From Scybalousia_A sp963588535 (GTDB taxonomy: Bacteria > Bacteroidota > Bacteroidia > Bacteroidales > P3): 5,038 nt of DNA. The position numbers and the translations under genes were made by a program. The notes under the pieces were generated by a model. It had not been told where the DNA came from. It did not search any database and saw nothing but the letters and a program-made list of their open reading frames with translations. The DNA lies in contig CAVAII010000168.1 in assembly GCA_963588535.1 (NCBI GenBank), positions 1 through 5,038 of the forward strand, read 5' to 3'. Positions 1 through 5,038 of this stretch are shown here, piece after piece (the stretch's first letter is position 1; each line of letters starts with the position of its first letter).

Positions 1-16
1 GTTAAAGAAAAGGTAG

Positions 17-24
17 TATTTTTG
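17..24 (+). promoter_or_regulatory. Candidate Bacteroidota -7 box upstream of tRNA-Val
   Basis: The sequence TATTTTTG matches the Bacteroidota primary-sigma -7 consensus TAnnTTTG exactly and continues as GCAA, as the other two promoter boxes in this window do. It lies about 50 bases before the tRNA, which would give a short 5' leader of roughly 40 bases to be trimmed by RNase P. The matching -33 element (TTG or TTTG about 19 bases upstream) would fall outside the window, so only half the promoter can be judged. Confidence 0.55.
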
Positions 25-73
25 CAAACGCAATTCGGATAGAGATTGTGAGAGTTATTAAATATAGATTTTC

Positions 74-148
74 GGGAGTATAGCTCAGTTGGTTTAGAGC
101 ATCTGCCTTACAAGCAGAGGGTCATAGGTTCGACTCCTATTACTCCCA
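74..148 (+). tRNA. tRNA-Val (anticodon UAC)
   Basis: A complete cloverleaf can be folded by eye. The acceptor stem is GGGAGTA (74-80) with TACTCCC (141-147), seven Watson-Crick pairs. The D stem is GCTC (83-86) with GAGC (97-100). The anticodon stem is TCTGC (102-106) with GCAGA (114-118), around the loop CTTACAA whose anticodon is TAC at 109-111. The variable loop is 119-123. The T stem is ATAGG (124-128) with CCTAT (136-140), around TTCGACT. The discriminator base is A148, as expected for valine tRNA. The next bases are CA, so the CCA end is not encoded and must be added after transcription. The gene stands alone here, with its own candidate promoter and terminator. Confidence 0.97.
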
Positions 149-157
149 CACTTTTAG

Positions 158-190
158 AAATCTTGTAAGCACATACTTACAAGATTTTTT
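158..190 (+). terminator. Rho-independent terminator of tRNA-Val
   Basis: A perfect inverted repeat follows the tRNA by ten bases. The core arms are AATCTTGTAAG (159-169) and CTTACAAGATT (176-186), around the six-base loop CACATA, and one more A-T pair can be added outside. The right arm runs into six T residues (185-190). The stem is AT-rich but long and uninterrupted, which suits termination of the short tRNA transcript. It would also work weakly, if at all, in the opposite direction, because the left flank has only a short A run. Confidence 0.85.
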
Positions 191-330
191 GTTTTATATA
201 TATTTCATTCTTTTGAGAAGCAACCACACCATTCCTCTTGCCCTTGTTTCTATGGTTCCGTTCTAATGTCGCTCTACTGACAGAGTCTTACTTGTTTTCT
301 GTGGTTCTTTCTTTTTCTTCTAAGTAAATA
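191..330. other. Non-coding stretch between the tRNA and operon terminators, origin unknown
   Basis: This stretch sits between two terminators pointing at each other and holds no gene with a start codon. Both strands have an open frame of exactly 36 codons without an ATG: minus strand 287-180, bounded by TAA on both sides, and plus strand 217-324, bounded by TGA and TAA. Base composition is visibly less AT-rich at about 220-290 than in the other intergenic DNA. AACCACA (222-228) pairs with TGTGGTT (300-306), and inside it CCAT (229-232) can pair with ATGG (252-255), so some RNA structure is possible. It could be a decayed gene, a dispersed repeat or a structured element; nothing seen here decides between these. 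Confidence 0.35.
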
Positions 331-363
331 AGAAAAAGAGATGGATACTTAGACCCATCTCTT
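331..363 (-). terminator. Rho-independent terminator of the frdCAB operon
   Basis: Read on the minus strand, a nine-base-pair stem is formed by 363-355 and 344-336 (AAGAGATGG pairing with CCATCTCTT) around a ten-base loop. It is followed directly by a U-rich tail, CTTTTTCTTATTT, which is the complement of the A-rich run before position 338. It lies 56 bases past the frdB stop codon, the expected place for the end of the operon transcript. Confidence 0.8.
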
Positions 364-418
364 CAAAATAGAACATGAAAAAAATAATTAAAAATCTTTT
401 CGCTCTTATTCTTAGCGA

Positions 419-1174
419 TTATTTTTCTGTAGAACAAACCTTAGCACAAATAAACTCTCTGTTCAAACGTGCTATATTAGAACGTTTCAATTGTTTTGGA
501 CATTCTGCCTCGCAAGCAAACGTATTAGTACAAGAACCGAATCCTAATTCGTCCATCTTCTTTATCATACGTTTTACTCTTATTGCAGCCTCTGGCTTAC
601 CTTGTGGTAACAATGCCAATTGTGAAACCTTACCTGATACAAACAACATAGCAGACGCATTCTTACAAGCTGCTACGCAAGCACCGCAACCTATACAAGA
701 AGCAGAATCCATAGCAGTGTCTGCTTTATGTTTAGAGATAGGGATAGCGTTAGCATCTGGTACGCCACCTGTGGTAGCAGAAGTATAACCGCCTTCTTGT
801 ATTATCTTATCGAATGCACTACGATCTACTACTAAATCCTTGATAATAGGGAAAGGTCTTGCTCTCCAAGGCTCAATAACAATAGTATCTCCATCGTGGA
901 AACGTCTCATGTGCAATTGACAAGTAGTTACGCCTTCGTCAGGACCATGAGGACGACCATTGATATACAAACCGCACATTCCGCAAATACCCTCTCTACA
1001 ATCGTTATCAAAACAAACTGGATGTGCGATATTATCATTTATAAGCTTTTCGTTTAGAATGTCTAACATTTCCAAGAAAGAACACTCTGGAGAAATATCC
1101 TCTAAATGATAGGTCTCAAAATGACCTTTTGCTTTGGCATTCTCTTGACGCCATATTTTTAATGTGAGATTCAT
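419..1174 (-). CDS. frdB: Fumarate reductase / succinate dehydrogenase iron-sulfur subunit (FrdB/SdhB)
   Basis: This 251-residue protein is the electron-transfer subunit of the quinol:fumarate reductase / succinate dehydrogenase complex. It carries electrons between the FAD of FrdA and the haems of FrdC on the cytoplasmic face of the membrane. All cluster ligands are visible. The [2Fe-2S] cluster of the N-terminal ferredoxin domain uses C59, C64, C67 and C85 (motif CREGICGMC, then TTCQLHMRRF). The C-terminal domain has SCIGCGACVAAC, giving C160, C163 and C166, which with C225 bind [4Fe-4S]. C170, C215 and C221 bind [3Fe-4S]. The assignment of the last two clusters follows the spacing known from E. 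coli FrdB. The 17-residue gap between C67 and C85 is longer than the 11 of E. coli, but fits the Bacteroidetes-type enzyme with its HGPxxGxTTC segment. The start is six bases after the frdA stop and has an upstream AGAAGG. Length is normal and no residue is missing. Sequence alone does not separate fumarate reductase from succinate dehydrogenase. Confidence 0.96.
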   Translation of the reverse strand: MNLTLKIWRQENAKAKGHFETYHLEDISPECSFLEMLDILNEKLINDNIAHPVCFDNDCREGICGMCGLYINGRPHGPDEGVTTCQLHMRRFHDGDTIVIEPWRARPFPIIKDLVVDRSAFDKIIQEGGYTSATTGGVPDANAIPISKHKADTAMDSASCIGCGACVAACKNASAMLFVSGKVSQLALLPQGKPEAAIRVKRMIKKMDELGFGSCTNTFACEAECPKQLKRSNIARLNREFICAKVCSTEK

Positions 1175-1176
1175 AG

Positions 1177-1182
1177 CCTTCT
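1177..1182 (-). promoter_or_regulatory. Shine-Dalgarno-like site of frdB
   Basis: On the minus strand AGAAGG lies two bases before the frdB ATG, and its first two bases are the end of the frdA TAG stop codon. It is the only start in this window with a purine-rich site of this kind, but the spacing is shorter than usual. The overlap with the stop suggests that frdB is translated by coupling, with ribosomes finishing frdA, which would keep the two soluble subunits in equal amounts. Weak Shine-Dalgarno use is normal in this phylum, so this is a modest call. Confidence 0.35.
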
Positions 1183-3124
1183 ATTTATAATTTCTTGTTT
1201 GTACCTTAATAAACTCGTAATTCAAATCTTCTTTATGCATAACTGGTTCGCCTTCTGGTTTGTATTCCCAAGCACCAACAAACATAAAGTTTTCATCATC
1301 TCTTTTGGCTTCGCCTTCTGGAGTTTGATGCTCTTCTCTAAAATGTCCACCGCAACTTTCTTCTCTTTGCAAAGCGTCCATTGCAATTAATGTAGCCAAC
1401 TCTAAGTGATCTGCCAAACGAAGTGCTTTCTCTAACTCTGGATTGAAACAATCGTTAGTCTCATCTACACGAACATCGCTCCAAAATCTCTTCTTAACCT
1501 CTGCTATTAGTGGAAGTGCTGCTTGCAAACCTTCTTTGGTTCTGCCCATTCCAACGTGTTCCCACATAATATGTCCAAGTTCTTTCTGCAAAGTATCAAC
1601 GGTTGTCTTACCTTTGATAGAAAGTATCTTATTAATTCTCTCTTTTACTTCGTTTTCTGCATCTTCGAAAGCCTTATCAGTAGTTGGTATAGGCTTGTTG
1701 TAAATCTCAGCAGACAAATAGTTTTGTACTGTGTAAGGTAGAACGAAATAACCGTCAGCCAAACCTTGCATCAAAGCAGAAGCACCCAAACGGTTAGCAC
1801 CGTGATCAGAGAAATTGCACTCACCTGCTGCGAACAAACCAGGTATAGTAGTCTGCAATTCGTAATCGACCCATAGACCGCCCATTGTATAGTGTACGGC
1901 AGGATAAATCTTCATTGGTGTCTCGTAAGGATTTTCGTCCTCTATCTTTTGATACATTTGGAATAGGTTACCATAACGTTCTTCTACTTTCTCTCTACCT
2001 AGTCTCTCTATTGCAGAGGAGAAATCCAAAAAGACTGCTTTACCTGTAGAACCTACGCCATAACCTGCATCGCAACGCTCTTTGGCTGCACGAGAGGCTA
2101 TATCTCTTGGTACTAAGTTACCAAAAGCAGGATAACGTCTCTCCAAATAGTAGTCTCTGTCTTGCTCAGGGATATCATTAGCCGTCTTTCTTCCCTCACG
2201 TATTGCAACAGAGTCTTCTATATTCTTTGGTACCCAAATTCTTCCGTCATTACGCAAAGACTCACTCATCAAAGTCAATTTACTTTGATAGTCTCCGTGT
2301 ACAGGAATACAAGTAGGGTGAATTTGTACATAACAAGGATTAGCGAAAAAGGCACCTTTCTTATAACATTGTATAGCAGCAGAACCATTAGAGTTCATAG
2401 CGTTAGTTGATAAATAATAAACATTACCATAACCACCTGTTGCCAAAACAACGCAATGACCGAACCAACGCTCAATCTCGCCGTTTATTAGATTTCTTGT
2501 GATTATTCCTCTTGCTTTGCCGTCAATTACTACAAGATTTTCCATTTCTCTTCTTGTATATAATTTAACTGTACCTTCTTTGATTTGTTTTGACAAAGCT
2601 GAGTAAGCACCTAATAACAATTGTTGTCCTGTTTGACCTTTAGCATAGAAAGTACGAGATACCTGAGCACCACCGAAACTTCTGTTTGCTAAATAACCGC
2701 TGTAATCTCTTGCAAAAGGAACGCCCTGAGCAACACATTGGTCTATAATATTATTAGATACTTCTGCCAAACGATATACATTAGCTTCTCTTGCTCTATA
2801 ATCGCCTCCCTTGATAGTATCATAAAATAATCTACCAATAGAGTCGCCATCGTTTTGATAATTTTTTGCTGCGTTGATACCTCCTTGTGCAGCAATAGAG
2901 TGTGCTCTACGAGGAGAATCTTGTATACAAAATACTTTAACATTAAATCCTAATGCACCCAATGAAGCAGCAGCGGATGCACCAGCCAAACCTGTACCTA
3001 CAACAATTATATCCAATTTACGTTTGTTAGCAGGGTTTACAAGTTTTTGACTTGCCTTATATGTCGTCCATTTCTCTGACAAAGGCCCTTGTGGAATTTT
3101 GGAATCTAAAATTGCCATATCCAT
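1181..3124 (-). CDS. frdA: Fumarate reductase / succinate dehydrogenase flavoprotein subunit (FrdA/SdhA)
   Basis: This 647-residue catalytic subunit interconverts fumarate and succinate in the cytoplasm, using covalent FAD supplied with electrons by FrdB. The N-terminal Rossmann motif GTGLAG is at 43-48. RRAHSIAAQGG follows, with H75 the expected histidine for covalent FAD attachment. The capping domain and active site show the QIHPT motif with H269, the PRDIASR motif with R340 (the proton-donating arginine of the family), HYTMGG with H411, and GANRLGASAL with R445. These match H232, R287, H355 and R390 of E. coli FrdA. All catalytic residues are present and the length is normal for Bacteroidetes enzymes, so the protein should be active. 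The N-terminal 35 residues, ending in VNPANKRKLDIIVVG, are the type found in enzymes with a single cytochrome b anchor. The start used is the first ATG, 33 bases after frdC; a second ATG two codons on is equally possible. No Shine-Dalgarno site is seen; the upstream DNA is A-rich. frdB follows after six bases. Confidence 0.97.
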   Translation of the reverse strand: MDMAILDSKIPQGPLSEKWTTYKASQKLVNPANKRKLDIIVVGTGLAGASAAASLGALGFNVKVFCIQDSPRRAHSIAAQGGINAAKNYQNDGDSIGRLFYDTIKGGDYRAREANVYRLAEVSNNIIDQCVAQGVPFARDYSGYLANRSFGGAQVSRTFYAKGQTGQQLLLGAYSALSKQIKEGTVKLYTRREMENLVVIDGKARGIITRNLINGEIERWFGHCVVLATGGYGNVYYLSTNAMNSNGSAAIQCYKKGAFFANPCYVQIHPTCIPVHGDYQSKLTLMSESLRNDGRIWVPKNIEDSVAIREGRKTANDIPEQDRDYYLERRYPAFGNLVPRDIASRAAKERCDAGYGVGSTGKAVFLDFSSAIERLGREKVEERYGNLFQMYQKIEDENPYETPMKIYPAVHYTMGGLWVDYELQTTIPGLFAAGECNFSDHGANRLGASALMQGLADGYFVLPYTVQNYLSAEIYNKPIPTTDKAFEDAENEVKERINKILSIKGKTTVDTLQKELGHIMWEHVGMGRTKEGLQAALPLIAEVKKRFWSDVRVDETNDCFNPELEKALRLADHLELATLIAMDALQREESCGGHFREEHQTPEGEAKRDDENFMFVGAWEYKPEGEPVMHKEDLNYEFIKVQTRNYK

Positions 3125-3157
3125 TATTATTTTATTGTTGTTTACTACTTAATTAAT

Positions 3158-4024
3158 TTAGCCGAGTATGAATACATGCAAAGGAACCAAAGCAAATCCT
3201 AATGGTATAACTATCGCATATATTACTGCTAACCAATGAACAAATTCGCCATCTTTCTCTGTTAGCAAGCCATACGTTTGAAATACTGATGTAACGCCGT
3301 GGTACAAGTGTATAGCCAACACTACAAATACCAAAATGTATATCAATACATACATTGGGCTGTGGAATTTGTCTATTGCCATGTGATAGAAGTCTGGCTC
3401 ATAGTCCTTGAAATCTGCTCCGCAATAAGTTTCTAAATCTGCTTTGTTTAGATTAACAAAATATTTAAGATTAGAACTACGCTTTTCTAGTGGTATACTT
3501 TGAATAGCAATGTATTGCTTTTGTAGATTTTGAATATCTGCCTCGTTAAGTTTACCTTGTTGCAAAGCCTCTGCCTTCTTTTGGAATGCCTTTTCTACTT
3601 TCTCTACTTTGACAACATATTTGCCTTCAACCCAACCAGTCTTAGCAAAATAGAAATCCACAAAGTGTAAGATAAGGAACAAAAGAATGATTACACCTGT
3701 GTAAATCATCCACTTGCTACCAGTGTGTGTTTTGGATCTTTGGCTAACTGCATAACGAACAGGACGAGCTGCTCTATTCTCAATAGCCAATACAATTGTT
3801 AGTACAATATGGCATACGACACATAGTAATAAAATGACTTCAAACACTTTAACTATGTAATTGGTACCCATAAAATGACAAACATTTCTGTACCATTCTC
3901 CGCCATCGTCTCTTAGGATACATAAATTCATCCCCATGTGAAACGGTAGAAATATTAGCAAAAATGCTGCTAAAGCACCTACTGCTAATTTCTTGGTAAT
4001 TGACGCTAATTTAATTAGTTTCAT
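3158..4024 (-). CDS. frdC: Fumarate reductase / succinate dehydrogenase cytochrome b subunit (FrdC/SdhC, b558 family)
   Basis: This 288-residue integral membrane protein anchors FrdAB and exchanges electrons with menaquinone. Five hydrophobic helices are visible at about residues 13-35, 56-81, 104-126, 223-247 and 262-287. That is the layout of the one-subunit, dihaem anchors of Bacillus SdhC and Wolinella FrdC. Likely haem ligands are H29 (helix 1), H72 (helix 2), H120 (helix 3) and H239 or H242 (helix 4, HLYHG). The positively charged loop between helices 2 and 3 (about 82-103, many R and K) places that side in the cytoplasm, so the N-terminus is inside and the helix 3-4 loop is outside. 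That loop, about 127-222, is unusually long and charged; related Bacteroides proteins as I recall them are about 230 residues with a loop near 35. The gene is first in the operon. The ATG at 4024 is preceded by A-rich DNA and no clear ribosome site, with the promoter about 50 bases upstream. Identity is firm from context and helices; the loop's role is unknown. Confidence 0.93.
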   Translation of the reverse strand: MKLIKLASITKKLAVGALAAFLLIFLPFHMGMNLCILRDDGGEWYRNVCHFMGTNYIVKVFEVILLLCVVCHIVLTIVLAIENRAARPVRYAVSQRSKTHTGSKWMIYTGVIILLFLILHFVDFYFAKTGWVEGKYVVKVEKVEKAFQKKAEALQQGKLNEADIQNLQKQYIAIQSIPLEKRSSNLKYFVNLNKADLETYCGADFKDYEPDFYHMAIDKFHSPMYVLIYILVFVVLAIHLYHGVTSVFQTYGLLTEKDGEFVHWLAVIYAIVIPLGFALVPLHVFILG

Positions 4025-4071
4025 CGCTTTATCTACTTTTAATAATTCGTATATAATTGATTAAGAAGTTG

Positions 4072-4102
4072 CAAAGTTACAACTTATTTTCTTTATTACA
4101 GA
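4072..4102 (-). promoter_or_regulatory. Promoter of the frdCAB operon (Bacteroidota type)
   Basis: On the minus strand TCTG (4102-4099), one mismatch from the TTTG -33 element, is followed by 19 bases and then TAACTTTG (4079-4072), an exact match to the -7 consensus TAnnTTTG. Both the spacing and the -7 box fit Bacteroidota promoters. Transcription would start near 4067, leaving a leader of about 40 bases before the frdC ATG. No operator-like repeat is evident next to it. Confidence 0.7.
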
Positions 4103-4308
4103 ATTTTTGCACAAGTTTTTCTCTTTTCCTTACTTTATTTTATTGTATATCTTTGTTTTAATTAGAATACACAAAACTATCTATTTTCTTTATAAAAGCT
4201 TTTCATAATCATAAATAATTAATACTACTTCGCCTTCTACCACCCCTCAATTCTATGTTTTCAGCCAAAAAAGAAAATTATTCTTAATCATTATGCACCA
4301 ATTTTTCT

Positions 4309-4316
4309 TAACTTTG
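4309..4316 (+). promoter_or_regulatory. Candidate -7 box of the ruvC promoter
   Basis: TAACTTTG is an exact TAnnTTTG match and is followed by CAAC, giving the same 12 bases as the frd promoter core. No good TTG or TTTG is found 19-21 bases upstream, so the -33 half is poor. Transcription would start near 4321, about 20 bases before the ATG at 4341. This would place the upstream ATG at 4293 outside the transcript, which supports the shorter ruvC start. Confidence 0.6.
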
Positions 4317-4340
4317 CAACCTAAAATTTTGACCTTTACG

Positions 4341-4940
4341 ATGGAAAACTTACAAAAAGAAGAGATTGTTTTGGGCATTGACCCAGGTACTAATGTGATG
4401 GGATACTCTATTGTTAGCAAGATAGGACAAAAGATAGAAGTTTTGGAGATGGATGTACTGAAATTGAATACCAAAATAGAGATGTCAACAAGAATGAAGC
4501 AAATATTTGACTTCATAATAGGTAAGATAAACACCTATAAACCAGATATTCTCGCCTTAGAGTCGCCTTTCTTTGGTAAGAACGTACAAAGTATGCTCAA
4601 ATTGGGTAGAGTGCAGGGAATATGTATTGCTGCTGGTTTGTCGCAAAGTATTCCTTTTGTGGAGTTTCCGCCAAAAAAAGTTAAACAATCCATAACCGGC
4701 AACGGCAACGCCTCCAAAGAGCAAGTAGAGAGAATGCTTCAAAGTATGAAACTAATAGATCAAGCCCCCAAATACTTAGATGCTTCTGACGCCTTAGCGG
4801 TTGCTGTCTGCTATTGCTCTTTGTCGCAGAAATTAGATACAGGTGTTAATGCTCAGGTAGTTAATAAGAAACCTAAGACTAAGACCTTGTCATGGGCTGC
4901 CTTTGTTAATGAGCATAAAAACAGATTAATCGATAGATAA
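4341..4940 (+). CDS. ruvC: Crossover junction endodeoxyribonuclease RuvC
   Basis: RuvC is the Mg2+-dependent endonuclease that cuts Holliday junctions symmetrically during recombination and repair, working as a dimer with RuvAB. Counting from the ATG at 4341 the protein has 199 residues. The RNase H-like fold shows the family's four acidic catalytic residues: D14 in LGIDPGT, E74 in LALESPFFG, and D147 and D150 in DASDALAVAV. These correspond to D7, E66, D138 and D141 of E. coli RuvC. The GRVQGI segment (about 89-94) and the FPPKKVKQSITGNGNASKEQV region (about 109-129) are also typical. Beyond the core there is a tail of about 40 residues ending in LSWAAFVNEHKNRLIDR; a similar Trp-containing tail is found in Bacteroidetes RuvC proteins, to my recollection. 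An in-frame ATG at 4293 would add 16 residues, but these are unlike RuvC, place extra sequence before the first beta strand, and lie upstream of the likely transcription start. No partner ruvA or ruvB is in view. Confidence 0.96.
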   Translation: MENLQKEEIVLGIDPGTNVMGYSIVSKIGQKIEVLEMDVLKLNTKIEMSTRMKQIFDFIIGKINTYKPDILALESPFFGKNVQSMLKLGRVQGICIAAGLSQSIPFVEFPPKKVKQSITGNGNASKEQVERMLQSMKLIDQAPKYLDASDALAVAVCYCSLSQKLDTGVNAQVVNKKPKTKTLSWAAFVNEHKNRLIDR

Positions 4941-4994
4941 ACGTAGTCTAACGTAAGTTAAAGTAAAAAATAAAAAAAGCGATAGGGAAAATAG

Positions 4995-5011
4995 AACATT
5001 TTTCAAATGTT
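4995..5011. repeat. Small AT-rich inverted repeat downstream of ruvC
   Basis: AACATTT (4995-5001) and AAATGTT (5005-5011) form a seven-base-pair stem with the three-base loop TTC, 54 bases past the ruvC stop. On the plus strand it is followed by A residues rather than T, so it is not a standard terminator for ruvC. On the minus strand it is followed by CTATTTTCCC, a poor U tract, so it could at most be a weak terminator for a gene entering from the right. The remaining bases from 4941 to 5038 show no open frame or RNA gene. Confidence 0.3.
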
Positions 5012-5038
5012 AAAAAATTGAGTTAATTAGTATTAAAC

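Larger units (their letters stand above)
4025..4340. other. Divergent intergenic region between frdC and ruvC
   Basis: These 316 bases hold no supportable gene. They contain the frd promoter near the left end (minus strand) and the ruvC promoter near the right end (plus strand). Two further exact TAnnTTTG strings lie between them: TATCTTTG at 4148-4155 on the plus strand and TAGTTTTG at 4179-4172 on the minus strand. Neither has a good -33 partner, and both may be chance in such AT-rich DNA. A perfect 10-base palindrome, AAAAGCTTTT, sits at 4194-4203. A short less AT-rich patch at about 4229-4250 has no recognised role. No terminator or riboswitch was recognised. Confidence 0.6.

Noticed and set aside
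375..788. Plus-strand open frame of 137 codons overlapping the 3' end of frdB
   Set aside because: It lies almost wholly antisense to the cysteine-rich coding part of frdB, which has every family motif. Its protein looks like no known family, and it has no promoter box or ribosome site. It starts inside the region just past the operon terminator.
419..1174. The long 17-residue spacing in the [2Fe-2S] motif of FrdB as an unusual insertion
   Set aside because: The HGPxxGxTTC segment is, to my recollection, the normal form in Bacteroides-type FrdB, so it marks the subfamily rather than something new.
1199..2410. Several plus-strand open frames of 63-86 codons inside frdA
   Set aside because: All are antisense to the fully conserved frdA reading frame, overlap one another, and have low-complexity hydrophobic or serine-rich translations typical of shadow frames.
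4172..4179. Minus-strand TAGTTTTG as a second frd promoter
   Set aside because: It matches the -7 pattern, but no TTG-like -33 element is found at 18-21 bases. The promoter at 4102-4072 is closer to frdC and better in both halves.
4194..4203. Palindrome AAAAGCTTTT as a regulator binding site
   Set aside because: It is a single 10-base palindrome in very AT-rich DNA, about 115 bases upstream of the frd -7 box, with no second copy near either promoter.
4253..4742. Minus-strand open frames over the ruvC gene
   Set aside because: They are antisense to ruvC, whose catalytic residues are all in place, and have no family resemblance or promoter of their own.
1..5038. CRISPR arrays, insertion sequences, integrase attachment at the tRNA, toxin-antitoxin or defence genes
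   Set aside because: No regularly spaced repeats, transposase or integrase frames were seen, and no direct repeat of the tRNA 3' end was noticed elsewhere in the window.

Overview
The window looks like ordinary chromosomal DNA from a member of the Bacteroidota, most likely an anaerobic Bacteroidales species. Four signs point there. The DNA is AT-rich. The promoters carry the Bacteroidota -7 box TAnnTTTG instead of sigma-70 TATAAT boxes. Most start codons lack a clear Shine-Dalgarno sequence and have A/T-rich DNA upstream. The tRNA gene does not encode its CCA end. The FrdA and FrdB protein sequences also closely resemble Bacteroides-type enzymes as I know them; this is from memory, not from a search.

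Layout. On the left, a plus-strand tRNA-Val(UAC) gene (74-148) has a candidate promoter at 17-24 and a strong hairpin/T-tract terminator at 158-190. A 140-base non-coding stretch follows (191-330), then a minus-strand terminator (331-363). The centre is a minus-strand operon transcribed from right to left: frdC (4024-3158), frdA (3124-1181), frdB (1174-419). It has a good Bacteroidota promoter at 4102-4072. To the right of a 316-base divergent intergenic region, ruvC (4341-4940) runs on the plus strand from its own TAnnTTTG box. The last 98 bases hold no recognisable gene.

Function. The three operon genes encode a complete membrane-bound quinol:fumarate reductase / succinate dehydrogenase. 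FrdC is a five-helix, probably dihaem cytochrome b anchor that handles menaquinone. FrdB carries three iron-sulfur clusters. FrdA holds covalent FAD and the dicarboxylate site. In an anaerobic Bacteroidales cell it would mainly reduce fumarate to succinate as the last step of anaerobic respiration; direction cannot be read from sequence. RuvC is the Holliday-junction resolvase of recombination and is unrelated in function.

I did not find a previously undescribed system. The points most worth a second look are an enlarged, highly charged loop in FrdC predicted to be periplasmic, and the short compositionally distinct non-coding segment between the tRNA and operon terminators. Two further points are an identical 12-base promoter core shared by the divergent frd and ruvC promoters, and two mutually exclusive hairpins at the operon's 3' end.
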